A stretch of 64,000 bases of DNA, taken from Gammaproteobacteria bacterium 53_120_T64 (GTDB taxonomy: Bacteria > Pseudomonadota > Gammaproteobacteria > Pseudomonadales > Porticoccaceae). The notes beneath the pieces are model-generated. The model worked only from the letters and a program-made list of their open reading frames with translations, was not told the origin of the DNA and did not search any database. The DNA is taken from contig MAAT01000075.1 in assembly GCA_002162815.1 (NCBI GenBank), forward strand, positions 1 to 64,000, in the 5' to 3' direction. The position numbers and the translations under genes are program-made. Shown here in pieces: positions 17,159 through 29,192 of this stretch (the stretch's first letter is position 1; the number at the start of each line of letters is the position of its first letter).

Positions 17159-19495
17159 ATGAAAGTACTTAGTCATTTATGGCATATCTATTTATTCTTA
17201 CTGATCAGCTCAATAGGGGTTCTTATTGCGCTGTCGGTAAATCAGTGGCGTCAGATTAAGCAAGATGCCTATTCCGAGCTGCGTTATCTCAATGACGTTA
17301 GCTATAATTCAATGCGTTCTTTACTCGGCCACCAAAAAAGCACCTTCGATAGGCTTGGCGAAAAAATTCTAAGATTAGAACTTTTAGATAAGCCCGATAA
17401 GCTAAAAGAGCTCATTTCTATTGAAGTCAGAAGCAACGATGAAATCACCGCTTTTATGGTTAGAGATGCCAATGGCGAGCTGCTTGTTGCAGACGATGAA
17501 ATAAGCGCTATCAGCAACCTAAATACGATGCTTAACGACCCTCTCGGCCGGTACAATTTACAAAGGACATTGGCTCAAGAAAAGCCCGTCATCGGCAGCA
17601 CCCGCTATGTTCCATTGCTGAAAACCCAGGTCTTTGGCGTCCATTATGCGCTGCGTCACCAAGGCAAGGTTATTGCCGTACTCACCAGCGCCATCGGCCA
17701 CCATATAAACCACCATGCTTGGAACAACAGCAGCCTCACGCGCAATACCATCCTGCAAATCTTTCGGGATGACTACTACTTCATCTACAGCTCAAGGCCC
17801 CAGTTCAGTGACCCTGGCGAATACTACAAACCTATTCCTGACGGCCTGGTGGATTACTTTATTGGGCAAATGCAAGCTCAAGCAGGGGTCAGCGCCCAGG
17901 CACTTCATGATAGTGGCGACGTCATCTCTATCAACGCCCTGTTCGAGCCTGAGATGGATGCCCTATTTTCTATTCGCTACGAGCCCTACTACCAGTACTA
18001 CACCCTGACATCCATAGAAAGAAAGAGCCTTTTAAAGGTTTTTGTACCCACATTAATGTGGCAAATATTGGTACTGGTCACTTTCCACCTGTCACTGTTT
18101 TTAATGTTCCAATATTTTAACAAACAGCAAAAAAAGACACAGCAACACTTAGTTTTCCAGGCCAATCACGATCAGCTCACTGGCTTACCCAACCGCTACT
18201 ACTTGGCCAAACATTTCGACAGTTGGTCGCAATCCTGTGGCGGTAGCTTCGCACTGTTTTTTATTGATCTCGATAATTTTAAAATCATTAATGACCACTA
18301 CGGCCACTCGACTGGAGACAAAATATTGATCGAGGTGGCCAAACGTATCGAGGCGCAATTTAAAGATTTAAACATTCGCCATGGTGGTGACGAATTTATT
18401 ATTTTCACACCCGAGACCGACAGCCGCTATTTACTGCAACTGGCCAACAATTTTATAAACGACTTGATGCAACCCATTACCGCCGAAAATACTGAATTCT
18501 CGGTCACCTCCAGTATTGGCATCGTCCGGGCACCTGACAATGGCAGTGACATTGAATCTCTCCTCAGCAAGGCGGATATCGCCATGTATGAGGCTAAAAA
18601 ACACCGCAATGAAGCCTTTCTTTTCTCGCTCGACCTCGAAGAGCGCAGTGCCTATAACACCACAATTGAAAGGGAATTGCGCCATGCCATCGAACACAAT
18701 GAGTTGAGCCTAGTCTATCAACCCCAAGTCACCACGGGTTCAGAGCAAACGGTGGGCGTCGAAGCCCTGGTGCGCTGGCATAGTCACGAACTCGGCCCGG
18801 TGCCACCCAGTGACTTTATACCGATTGCCGAGAGCATGGGTTTTATGAATGAACTCGGGCAATTTATTACCTTTACCGCCATTAAGGAGATCGAAGAGCT
18901 CTGCCATAAAGTGGGGCCCCTGCGCCTGTCGATCAATGTCTCCGTGCAACAATTACTCACCAATGGCTTTTTTGAGTTTTTCCGGGGAGAGATAGAGCGC
19001 TATGACAATGATGATTTATCGTTCACGCTCGAAGTCACAGAGAGTATGTTTATTGAAGATTTACAACTAGCCATTCACGTGCTGCAACGCTTCCATGATA
19101 TTGGCGTAAAAGTGTCCCTCGACGATTTTGGCACCGGCTTTTCATCCCTGAGTCTACTGGCCAGCCTGCCCATCCATGAACTTAAAATCGACAAAAGCTT
19201 TATTGACAAAATAGCCTCTGACGTTAAAGCAAAGCGTCTGGTACAGAGCATCATCAGCATCGGCAAGGACCTCAAACTATCAACCATTGCCGAGGGTGTC
19301 GAAGACCAAGAGCAGCTGACAATATTACAAATTTTTGGTTGCGACATCATTCAGGGTTACTTCTATTCCAAGCCACTCAATAAAGTCGACCTTCTATCCT
19401 TCTTACTGCCAGCCAATAAGCATACGAGCACAGGTAATGTATCCTCTCTTACGCCAACAAAGCCTCAACTTGCCAAGCTGAAACAGTTGCGCTGA
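17159..19495 (+). CDS. Membrane GGDEF-EAL protein (cyclic-di-GMP turnover)
   Basis: 778 residues. An N-terminal membrane helix (8-26), a periplasmic sensor of about 260 residues with a Cache-like layout, and a second helix near 300-325 lead to cytoplasmic GGDEF and EAL domains. GGDEF is intact (HGGDEF, 408-413), but the usual inhibitory RxxD site reads QFKD. The EAL domain keeps EAL (535-537), NVSVQQL, EVTES, DDFGTGFSS, KIDKSF and the late glutamate of EGVE, so phosphodiesterase activity is expected. Whether the cyclase half is active or regulatory cannot be told. No partner gene; a good promoter lies just upstream. Confidence 0.93.
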   Translation: MKVLSHLWHIYLFLLISSIGVLIALSVNQWRQIKQDAYSELRYLNDVSYNSMRSLLGHQKSTFDRLGEKILRLELLDKPDKLKELISIEVRSNDEITAFMVRDANGELLVADDEISAISNLNTMLNDPLGRYNLQRTLAQEKPVIGSTRYVPLLKTQVFGVHYALRHQGKVIAVLTSAIGHHINHHAWNNSSLTRNTILQIFRDDYYFIYSSRPQFSDPGEYYKPIPDGLVDYFIGQMQAQAGVSAQALHDSGDVISINALFEPEMDALFSIRYEPYYQYYTLTSIERKSLLKVFVPTLMWQILVLVTFHLSLFLMFQYFNKQQKKTQQHLVFQANHDQLTGLPNRYYLAKHFDSWSQSCGGSFALFFIDLDNFKIINDHYGHSTGDKILIEVAKRIEAQFKDLNIRHGGDEFIIFTPETDSRYLLQLANNFINDLMQPITAENTEFSVTSSIGIVRAPDNGSDIESLLSKADIAMYEAKKHRNEAFLFSLDLEERSAYNTTIERELRHAIEHNELSLVYQPQVTTGSEQTVGVEALVRWHSHELGPVPPSDFIPIAESMGFMNELGQFITFTAIKEIEELCHKVGPLRLSINVSVQQLLTNGFFEFFRGEIERYDNDDLSFTLEVTESMFIEDLQLAIHVLQRFHDIGVKVSLDDFGTGFSSLSLLASLPIHELKIDKSFIDKIASDVKAKRLVQSIISIGKDLKLSTIAEGVEDQEQLTILQIFGCDIIQGYFYSKPLNKVDLLSFLLPANKHTSTGNVSSLTPTKPQLAKLKQLR

Positions 19496-19546
19496 ATACC
19501 ACCGATTCTGGCATCTACAAATTCATTTACCCTGCCAGATAAAGGC

Positions 19547-19552
19547 TATAAT
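19547..19552 (+). promoter_or_regulatory. Candidate -10 box for the SpoU methyltransferase gene
   Basis: Perfect TATAAT 32 bp before the start codon; the -35 (TCATTT/CATTTA near 19523-19529) is weak. Confidence 0.35.
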
Positions 19553-19584
19553 CCCAGCTCTCTTTCCCGCCGTGAAATCACTGT

Positions 19585-20352
19585 ATGAGTTATGCCGAAC
19601 GTCAACAATTTTTCAAACAGTTACTCACCGTCTTCGGACGTAAAACAGTATTAGAAGCCTTACAGGAAACCGCCATCCCCGCCTATCGTCTACACTTAGC
19701 CAGTAGCAATCGCAGCGACGCCAATATCAAAAAAATCATCGCGTTAGCCGAGGCGCGAGACATTGAAATACAACACCACAGCCGCCAGGAGCTATCCCGA
19801 ATATCACGCAGTCAGCGTCAAGATCAAGGGGTTGCCCTTGACCTACAGTGTCCTCACTACGGGGATTATCAAAGCTTAATCAAACAGCGGCCTAAACAAC
19901 TGTGTTTAATCGCCCTCGATCGCATCACCAATCCACAAAACCTCGGTATGGTCATTCGCTCCATTTGCGCCAGCCCCATCGACGGTTTATTACTGCCTAG
20001 TAAAGGCTGCGCGCCACTGTCGCCGCTAGTCATTAAAGCCAGTGCCGGCACCCTCTTCCGCTGTCCCATTTATCGCTGTGATAGCCTGCCCACAGCCCTT
20101 GGTGAATTCGCCGCGCAGGGTACCAGCATTTGCACCTTAAACGCCGCACAGGGAACTGACCTAGGGGCCCACCAGGCTCAAGCACGAACAATTTATGTTC
20201 TCGGCAATGAGACCAACGGCGTTTCTAAAGAGGTGAATAGCCTAGCTACCGAGCAACTGAATATCCCTATGGCTAACGGTGTTGAATCCCTCAATGTTGC
20301 GGTTACTGCGGCTCTATTGGCTTTTCGCTCGGTGATCGCCAGAGCTGGCTAA
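19585..20352 (+). CDS. SpoU/TrmH-family RNA 2'-O-methyltransferase
   Basis: 255 residues: an N-terminal substrate-binding domain (GRKTVLEAL, typical of the RlmB/TrmH group) and a SPOUT knot domain with the three family motifs: DRITNPQNLGMVIRS (motif 1), VLGNETNGVS (motif 2) and IPMANGVESLNVAVTAALLA (motif 3). It methylates a ribose in rRNA or tRNA with SAM; the target base is unknown. The 3' end overlaps the convergent MFS gene by 50 bp. Confidence 0.93.
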   Translation: MSYAERQQFFKQLLTVFGRKTVLEALQETAIPAYRLHLASSNRSDANIKKIIALAEARDIEIQHHSRQELSRISRSQRQDQGVALDLQCPHYGDYQSLIKQRPKQLCLIALDRITNPQNLGMVIRSICASPIDGLLLPSKGCAPLSPLVIKASAGTLFRCPIYRCDSLPTALGEFAAQGTSICTLNAAQGTDLGAHQAQARTIYVLGNETNGVSKEVNSLATEQLNIPMANGVESLNVAVTAALLAFRSVIARAG

Positions 20353-21529
20353 AGATACCCAGGGAGGCAACCAACAGAGTCAGAGTGCCGAGGCCGGCAA
20401 AGGTTTCGAGCACACCCCAAGTACTGATTAATTGCCCGGTCATCCAGGCGCCAATCGGCGCCGTACCAAAAAATGCCAACTGGTAAATTGACACCACACG
20501 CGAGCGATAGACCTCCGGGGCCTCGGTATGGGTCATCATTCGGCCTAGGCTAATGGAGATCCCGGAAAACATACCCCACACCAGTACCACCGGGAACAAC
20601 AGGCTCACCGACAAATGCGTGGCAATTAATAACATAATCAAACCTCGGCAAAACAGGCTGATGACCAGTACGCGACCGGGCTGGCGAAAGCCTCCACGCA
20701 TGCGCAAATAAAGAACGTTAGCCAGCAGTACGCCCGCCGTAAAACTGAGCTGTAAGCCAGCATAAAAGACCGCACTCTGGCCATAGATCTCTCGCGTCAT
20801 CAGCGGCATCGCCACTAAATACACGCCAAAGCCCAGGAAACCCGTCGCGCCGACCAAGAGCATCAAGGCTCGCAGGCGGGCGTGCTGCCACACAGTCTGC
20901 AAGCCGGCAACAATGCCCGGACTCTGCTGCTCGTGCGACTTTTTCAAGCCCACTTTCTGCGGATCACTGGCGCGAAGTAGTAAACCCGCCGCCACAAACA
21001 TCAACATTTGGAAGCCCAGCAAGATACTCAAGCCAATACGGTCAAATAGGCCTGCCGATAAATAACCGAGGCTTTGTGCCGCAAATTGCACCAGGGTGGT
21101 ACGCACCACGGAACCTTGTAAATCATCGCCGCCAACCTGCGACAGCAGGCTTTCGCGAGCCGGCTGAATAAAAGCCGTGATGACACCGTAACTGGCGCCA
21201 AAGATGATTAACAATTGATAACTGAGAAAGCCATTAATCACGGCGACGAACATCATGCCAAAGGGCAATAAATACAGTAGATAAAGCCGAAATAGATAGC
21301 TGCCGAGGTGGCGGTTATCGGAGAGTGCCCCGCCCCATAAAATCAATAGCAGGTTAGGCAACATCACCGCCATTTGCGCCAACCCTACGCGGTCGGCTGG
21401 CTCATGGAGTACGCCGACCACCAGCCAGGGGAAAATAACCACCTGCAGGCCCATCGCCACGGCACTGCTACCGAGGCCGCCCAGATAATATTGGAAACGG
21501 CTGAATCCCGGGGCATCACGCACGAGCAC
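20303..21529 (-). CDS. MFS exporter, EntS-like
   Basis: 408 residues with about 12 hydrophobic segments, in the major facilitator subgroup that includes EntS and other exporters. An R-x-D-S/N type loop (GGALSDNRHLG) lies between helices 2 and 3. The cargo is unknown, and no siderophore genes are near. Start ATG at 21529. It converges with the SpoU gene, and the last 17 codons overlap that gene's end in antisense. Confidence 0.9.
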   Translation of the reverse strand: MLVRDAPGFSRFQYYLGGLGSSAVAMGLQVVIFPWLVVGVLHEPADRVGLAQMAVMLPNLLLILWGGALSDNRHLGSYLFRLYLLYLLPFGMMFVAVINGFLSYQLLIIFGASYGVITAFIQPARESLLSQVGGDDLQGSVVRTTLVQFAAQSLGYLSAGLFDRIGLSILLGFQMLMFVAAGLLLRASDPQKVGLKKSHEQQSPGIVAGLQTVWQHARLRALMLLVGATGFLGFGVYLVAMPLMTREIYGQSAVFYAGLQLSFTAGVLLANVLYLRMRGGFRQPGRVLVISLFCRGLIMLLIATHLSVSLLFPVVLVWGMFSGISISLGRMMTHTEAPEVYRSRVVSIYQLAFFGTAPIGAWMTGQLISTWGVLETFAGLGTLTLLVASLGIFSQLWRSPSEKPIEPQ

Positions 21530-21592
21530 TAGGCAGCCATCGCGATTTCAAAGTGTAAAACCAGAAACATAAAATACCGGGCCTTCGCTGTA

Positions 21593-22012
21593 TCAAATGG
21601 CTTCTTTCACCCACTCACAGCGCAGGTGAATATCATCACTACCGGGGCTGTGAAAATCCGCATTGATACTCTCCCAAGTAAAAGAGTGCACCCCGGATAA
21701 TTCGGTCTCAAGATGCACATAGGCACTAACCCAGTACATTTTTCGCAGCAGTGTTTCAAATTGCTCAATCCACATTGGCCACTCGTATTCTATGCCCTGA
21801 TAGGGTGCGCCAAAGTGCACGATTTCCGTGTGCTGAGTAATATCACCGGCGAGCTGGCTCGACGAGGTAAACATTTCACGGCTCAGCAGCGGCCAGCTAT
21901 CGGCACTGGGCAATGAGGCCATCGCCGCATGGTTTATCGCAATGCGATCCACGCCATCGGCACGATAGACTGTATCTTTAATACATCCGTAAACCACGGA
22001 CTCTTCTTGCAT
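21593..22012 (-). CDS. Conserved hypothetical protein
   Basis: 139 residues from ATG 22012, which has GGGG 7 nt upstream; a longer frame to 22042 adds ten residues without a ribosome site. Soluble, acidic, with many aromatic residues (EYEWPMWIEQFETLLRKMYW). I do not recognise a domain. It lies between the MFS gene and ligA, in the same direction as both, with 63 and 182 bp gaps. Confidence 0.7.
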   Translation of the reverse strand: MQEESVVYGCIKDTVYRADGVDRIAINHAAMASLPSADSWPLLSREMFTSSSQLAGDITQHTEIVHFGAPYQGIEYEWPMWIEQFETLLRKMYWVSAYVHLETELSGVHSFTWESINADFHSPGSDDIHLRCEWVKEAI

Positions 22013-22194
22013 GATCAACCCCAGATAATCTAAAAACCGCAATGCGCGCCGGTATTATATTCGAGCCCACGACACTGAACTAGCACAGTGCCGGACTACC
22101 ACTGTACTTAACTAAAAATTGCAGCGACAAAAACTGGTCTCGGTAACACCTTATTATCGGCAAGATAAAAGCCAGCCACTATACAATCAAATCG

Positions 22195-24279
<2,085 letters not shown>

Positions 24280-24296
24280 TCAGCCCCAACCAGGGA

Positions 24297-25394
24297 CTAA
24301 ACGCTTGCGGTTAAACGTCGACGATTAAAGTCCATAATTTGCTGTCGGTAGTGTTCTGCCGTTTGGCGGCTCAAGGCACTGCGCTGCTGATCTTGCAACA
24401 GCCCACCAAGCGCCGAATTGACACCGTGAATACAGCCCAGCATCAGATCAAAAGTAACCAGCGGATCTTCACTATCATCGAGTACCATCATAAAGGTCAC
24501 TCCCGGTGTGGAGAACTCACCCATGGTGAGCAGCTCAAAGGTCCCAGGGTTAACCGCATTCGCCATGCTGAAAAGCACGTCCCCGGAGCCATCCTCCCGC
24601 ACATGGCGATGAAAGATTTTCAAGGAACCGTAGCGCAAGCCATTCTCGACCACCGCCTTGAGTAAGGCCTCACCGTCAAATTCCCGACCCGGTTCCGCCA
24701 TTAAATGAAGGATGACGACATCTTCACCGCTCTTCGCAGCCGCTTGAGGCGATGACCGACCCGGCCTCCCCTTATTCCCACGCGACTTACAGGCGCTGTC
24801 TTTACCCACCTTGTCCCTATTTTTTTGCTGTGCGGCAATGCTTGGTACGGCAATGAGTTTGTCGCTTGGTTTTTGACCCTGCAGGTCATCAGTGAGACCC
24901 AGCACTGCATCGTCAGCGCTTGCATCGTTCTTAAACAGGGGCGTTTGTGTCTGGTTTGCCACCTCGGCGGGAGCTTCTAGCTCGGGGGCAAGCTCACTAC
25001 TGCATCCGCTCTCACTCTCAGCCCTCTCTAGAACCGGCTCAATAACCGCGCCGCTGGCGTCGACATTGAGGGCTTCTGACGCAACCGACTCTGCATCCAT
25101 CTGGCGAAAGGGCGAGGTCAGTCGACTGGCATCAGACTCACGGTTTGACTTAATGGTCTGACTCAACTCCGCCGCACAACCCTGACCTCGAACACTGACC
25201 ACACGCGCCTTGCCACTGGGCAGCTCACTGCCGTATTCATCGAAATCATCATCGTCAAAAATGGGCTGGCGGCGACGCTTAACGCGCAACTTGCCACGCC
25301 CGGCGCTGCGCACGCGACGCAGACCATCGAGCAGGATGGCCACAATCAGCAGTCCGCCAAGCGCAAGTAAAATTTCTCGGCTACCTAGCTCCAT
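24297..25394 (-). CDS. zipA: Cell division protein ZipA
   Basis: 365 residues with the ZipA plan: a short periplasmic start, one transmembrane helix (ILLALGGLLIVAILLDGL, 8-25), a basic stretch, a long charged linker of about 190 residues, and the globular FtsZ-binding domain from about 225 (DVVILHLMAEPGREFDGEAL ... GVTFMMVLDD). It tethers FtsZ to the inner membrane early in divisome assembly. Between smc and ligA, as in Pseudomonas. The linker varies between species, so it is no evidence against the call. Confidence 0.95.
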   Translation of the reverse strand: MELGSREILLALGGLLIVAILLDGLRRVRSAGRGKLRVKRRRQPIFDDDDFDEYGSELPSGKARVVSVRGQGCAAELSQTIKSNRESDASRLTSPFRQMDAESVASEALNVDASGAVIEPVLERAESESGCSSELAPELEAPAEVANQTQTPLFKNDASADDAVLGLTDDLQGQKPSDKLIAVPSIAAQQKNRDKVGKDSACKSRGNKGRPGRSSPQAAAKSGEDVVILHLMAEPGREFDGEALLKAVVENGLRYGSLKIFHRHVREDGSGDVLFSMANAVNPGTFELLTMGEFSTPGVTFMMVLDDSEDPLVTFDLMLGCIHGVNSALGGLLQDQQRSALSRQTAEHYRQQIMDFNRRRLTASV

Positions 25395-25496
25395 GGGATG
25401 TTCACCTTTGTAAGTTTGCTGATGCCGGCGGCAAAAGGCTGATGGGATTTCATGTAATTCACTTTACAAAGCATATCTAGGTACTTGTTTTAGTTA

Positions 25497-28400
25497 TTAT
25501 TGTGCCAGTTCTACGGCTTTGTCAACATCGACCGACACCAGTCGAGAAACCCCCGGTTCATTCATTGTCACCCCCATCAGCTGGTGCGCCATCTCCATCG
25601 CAATTTTATTGTGTGTAATGTAGATAAATTGCACCGTTTCAGACATTTCTTTAACCATCCCGGCATAGCGCCCGACATTGGCATCATCGAGGGGAGCATC
25701 AACCTCATCGAGCATACAAAAGGGTGCTGGATTGAGTTTGAAAATAGAAAACACCAGGGCAATCGCCGTCAGCGCTTTTTCACCCCCGGACAATAGGTGA
25801 ATAGTGGCGTTTTTCTTGCCTGGCGGTTGCGCCATAATGGTCACTCCCGTATCGAGCAAATCATCGCCAGTCAGGGCCAAATAGGCATGGCCACCTCCGA
25901 ACAACTTCGGGAATAGCGCCTGTAACGACGTGTTGATCGCATCAAAAGTTTCCCGAAAACGGGTGCGGGTCTCGCGATCAATTTTTCGAATAGCACTCTC
26001 TAGGGTTTCCAAGGCTTCATTCAGCTCGCCGTCTTGGGCATCGAGATAGGTTTTTCGTTCCGACTCAATTTTAAACTCTTCAACGGCCGCGAGATTAATC
26101 GCACCGAGGCGTTGCACACGGCTCTCCACCTGCTGTAAACGGTGCTGCCACGCCACCTCTCCGGCGTCCTCTGGCAAGCCGGCAATCACCTCGTCGAGCA
26201 CATGGTCGGTCTCTACCACCTGCTCGGCAATGGTTTGTGCTCGCGTTTCCAGTTCTTGGGTGGCGAGTCGCTGTTGCTCAAGGGCACCGCGCTGTTTCTC
26301 CAACGCCGCCTCGAGACGACTGCGCTCGGCTTCACATTCGCGCATGCTGTGCTCAGCTTCCTGTACTTTGGCGCGCACCGTACTCAGCTCTTTTTCAACC
26401 AGCAGGCGCTGCTCTAAGCGGGCCTCGAGATCACGTTTGAGGTCATCGCCCGGATCTTGCTCACCCTCGGCACTGTTGAGCAGAGTTTGCTGACGTTCTT
26501 GCAGACGCGCCACCTGTACTTCCAAGCGGGCGATACCCTCCTTGATCGAGGTTAATTGGGTGCTGACCGACTGTTCACGCAGCGCCAGCTCGTGAACCTT
26601 GTCGCGGTCGTGACGCGCCCGCTGCCGGTCGTCATCCAAGGTTTTACGCAGCTGGTCGCGCTGTGTCGACAATTGTTCGCGGCGCAGGTTATCCCCGGTC
26701 ATCGACTCAATGCCCTCTTCCAGTATCTGGCGACAGTCGCGCAGGTGCTCCTGATCCTGTTCCAGCTGCATCCGCGCCTCTTCAAGCTCATCTGCAATAC
26801 GGGTTTTCTGCTGGGCAATCTGGCCAATGCGCTCCCTACTGACATTCAATTTCGATTGCAGCTCTGCAGTTTGCTGCTGTAGTGCATTGCGGCCGGCATC
26901 CAGTGCCGCACGCTGAGCTTCGCTGGCCTTTAAAATTTGCTGCTTGCTCTCCTGTTGCTCGAGTAAAGTCTCTACTTCGTCGCGCAGGGCCGCTAATTGA
27001 TCATGGGTTGCATCGAGATCGCGCTTGCGCAGTAGCACCCCGGCCGAGGCATCAACCTCGCGAGCGATCCGCACCCAGTTGGGACCAAACCAGAGGCCGT
27101 CCCGACTGATCACCGACTGGTGGGGCGCGAGACTAGCCCGTAGTGCCAAGGCCCCATCGAGATCTTCAGCCGTCAAGACACCGGCCAACACCGCCGCTGC
27201 ACGCTGGTCGGCACCCATGACTTTCGCCAGTAATTGATCGCTAGCAGCACTGCCATCGACGGCGGTCATCGCGGTGTCATCAAGGAGTAGCACGCTACCG
27301 GCATTAATAGCGGCAATGGACTGCGCGTAAGTATCGATATCATCGACGCACACCGCCTGTAGAAAATCACCAAGCACCGTCTCGACGGCCGTTTCCCAAC
27401 CGCTGTCGACGTGTAGTTCGTCTGCCAAGCGCGCAGCCGACGCCAGCTGATTACTCTGCAACCAGTTGCGCTGACTATCATCGTCACCCAGCGAGGCCTG
27501 TTGTAGGGCTTCCAGGGAGGATGCTCTGCCACTCAAGGTTTGCACCTGCTCGCGAGCGCTGCTCAGGGCATTGGCTAGTACCACTCCCTCATTGCGACTC
27601 TGCTCTATTTGATCGCGCACCTCGTCGATCTGACAATCATGGGCCGCCAGCTCCTCTGTGCACTCATCAATATTGAGCGCCAGCAGCTCGATATCTTCGC
27701 CATCCGCGCTTTGATCGAGATTGGCGCGCTCGCTGTTAAAACGCTGGATGCGCTGCCCCAGCTTATCGACAGAGGTGTCGAGGTGCTGAATACGCGACTG
27801 CTGTACTTCGACCTCACGCTGAACGGTCGAGGCCGTTTTGTTAAATTCATCCCACTGGCCCTGCCAGCCCTGCATGCCCTGTTCAGACTGTTTCAGAGCC
27901 TCGCCAGAGAGTACTTCGGCCTCACGCATGGCGCTCAACTGCTGGCTTATCTCGGCCAACTCCGCCTGCCAGCCGGTAGCCTTATTTTGATCGGCATGAA
28001 GATGCTGCTCGGACTCGGCAAAATTGCGCCGGGTCTGCTCCAGGTCCTCGCGCAATTCACGAGCTCTATCTTCTGCATGTTTGATCGACTGTTCGATACG
28101 CGCAACTTCGGCGCCCGCGGCATAGTAGCGGCTCTGAATTTCGTTGAATTTATCATTGCTTTCACCGTGCTCGAGGCGAAACCTCTCCAACTCCGCACCT
28201 TGGTGAGCCCTATCGACGAGGTAGGCTTCAATTTGCAGGCTTTGCTCGGTAATGATTTCGCGCTTAATTTGCGCCTGCTGGTCGAGATCACTCCAGCGCA
28301 GGGCTTGTAGCTGAGCTCGCAACAGGCGCTCTTCCTGCTTCAGGAGGGTGTATTTACCTGCCGCTTCGGCTTGACGCTCGAGGCGAGATAATTGACGCCC

Positions 28401-29003
28401 GAGTTCATCGCGAATATCGCTGAGACGCTCGAGATTTTCCCGGGTGCGACGAATGCGGCTCTCGGTGTCCTTGCGACGCTCCTTGTACTTCGATATACCG
28501 GCAGCTTCCTCGATAAAGACGCGCAGTTCTGCGGGTTTCGACTCGATCAGATTGGAAATCATGCCCTGTTCGATAATCGAATAGCTGCGCGGTCCCAGGC
28601 CGGTGCCGAGAAACACATCGGTAACATCGCGTCGCCGGCACTTACTGCCGTTCAGGTAGTAATTTGACTGGCCTTCACGGGAGACCATGCGCCGTACAGA
28701 CACCTCACTATAGCCGGCGTATTCACCACTGAGGGTGCCGTCGCTATTGTCGAAGACCAGCTCTATCGAGGCCTGACCCACCGGCTTGCGGCCACCGGAG
28801 CCATTAAAAATAACATCCGTCATCGACTCGCCGCGCAAATGCTTGGCCGAGCTCTCACCCATCACCCAGCGCACGGCATCGATAATATTCGACTTACCAC
28901 AGCCATTGGGGCCAACCACAGCACAGAGCTTACTGGGAAAAGACACAGTCGTGGGGTCAACGAAGGACTTAAAGCCCGCCAGCTTGATACATTTCAGGTG
29001 CAT
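25497..29003 (-). CDS. smc: Chromosome segregation ATPase SMC
   Basis: 1168 residues. Walker A GPNGCGKSN (31-39), two long coiled coils (about 170-500 and 670-1000), a central hinge (about 510-640), and the C-terminal ABC signature LLSGGEKALTAIAL with Walker B (FCMLDEVDAPLDD). It forms the ring condensin that compacts and separates chromosomes, with ScpA/ScpB encoded elsewhere. First gene of the smc-zipA-ligA row, divergent from trmL with a 189-bp gap. Large antisense frames inside (for example 27609-28310) are shadows of the coiled coil. Confidence 0.97.
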   Translation of the reverse strand: MHLKCIKLAGFKSFVDPTTVSFPSKLCAVVGPNGCGKSNIIDAVRWVMGESSAKHLRGESMTDVIFNGSGGRKPVGQASIELVFDNSDGTLSGEYAGYSEVSVRRMVSREGQSNYYLNGSKCRRRDVTDVFLGTGLGPRSYSIIEQGMISNLIESKPAELRVFIEEAAGISKYKERRKDTESRIRRTRENLERLSDIRDELGRQLSRLERQAEAAGKYTLLKQEERLLRAQLQALRWSDLDQQAQIKREIITEQSLQIEAYLVDRAHQGAELERFRLEHGESNDKFNEIQSRYYAAGAEVARIEQSIKHAEDRARELREDLEQTRRNFAESEQHLHADQNKATGWQAELAEISQQLSAMREAEVLSGEALKQSEQGMQGWQGQWDEFNKTASTVQREVEVQQSRIQHLDTSVDKLGQRIQRFNSERANLDQSADGEDIELLALNIDECTEELAAHDCQIDEVRDQIEQSRNEGVVLANALSSAREQVQTLSGRASSLEALQQASLGDDDSQRNWLQSNQLASAARLADELHVDSGWETAVETVLGDFLQAVCVDDIDTYAQSIAAINAGSVLLLDDTAMTAVDGSAASDQLLAKVMGADQRAAAVLAGVLTAEDLDGALALRASLAPHQSVISRDGLWFGPNWVRIAREVDASAGVLLRKRDLDATHDQLAALRDEVETLLEQQESKQQILKASEAQRAALDAGRNALQQQTAELQSKLNVSRERIGQIAQQKTRIADELEEARMQLEQDQEHLRDCRQILEEGIESMTGDNLRREQLSTQRDQLRKTLDDDRQRARHDRDKVHELALREQSVSTQLTSIKEGIARLEVQVARLQERQQTLLNSAEGEQDPGDDLKRDLEARLEQRLLVEKELSTVRAKVQEAEHSMRECEAERSRLEAALEKQRGALEQQRLATQELETRAQTIAEQVVETDHVLDEVIAGLPEDAGEVAWQHRLQQVESRVQRLGAINLAAVEEFKIESERKTYLDAQDGELNEALETLESAIRKIDRETRTRFRETFDAINTSLQALFPKLFGGGHAYLALTGDDLLDTGVTIMAQPPGKKNATIHLLSGGEKALTAIALVFSIFKLNPAPFCMLDEVDAPLDDANVGRYAGMVKEMSETVQFIYITHNKIAMEMAHQLMGVTMNEPGVSRLVSVDVDKAVELAQ

Positions 29004-29192
29004 CGATTACTCGTCAATAAAAGTTTAAGAGCACCCCTTGTCAGCCGACATAGCGCACATCAACCGGGGATTTTACACACAGTCTGATCAGGTACAAGCG
29101 ACGATCTCGTCTTGGCACCGCGATCAAAAAACAGCACTTGTAATGAGCCCGTTAATACAGCGAAAATTGCGTTTTTTCTCGACAAGGTACCC

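Noticed and set aside
27609-28310. 233-codon plus-strand frame within smc
   Set aside because: Antisense to the SMC coiled coil; Leu-rich heptads are mirrored on the opposite strand.
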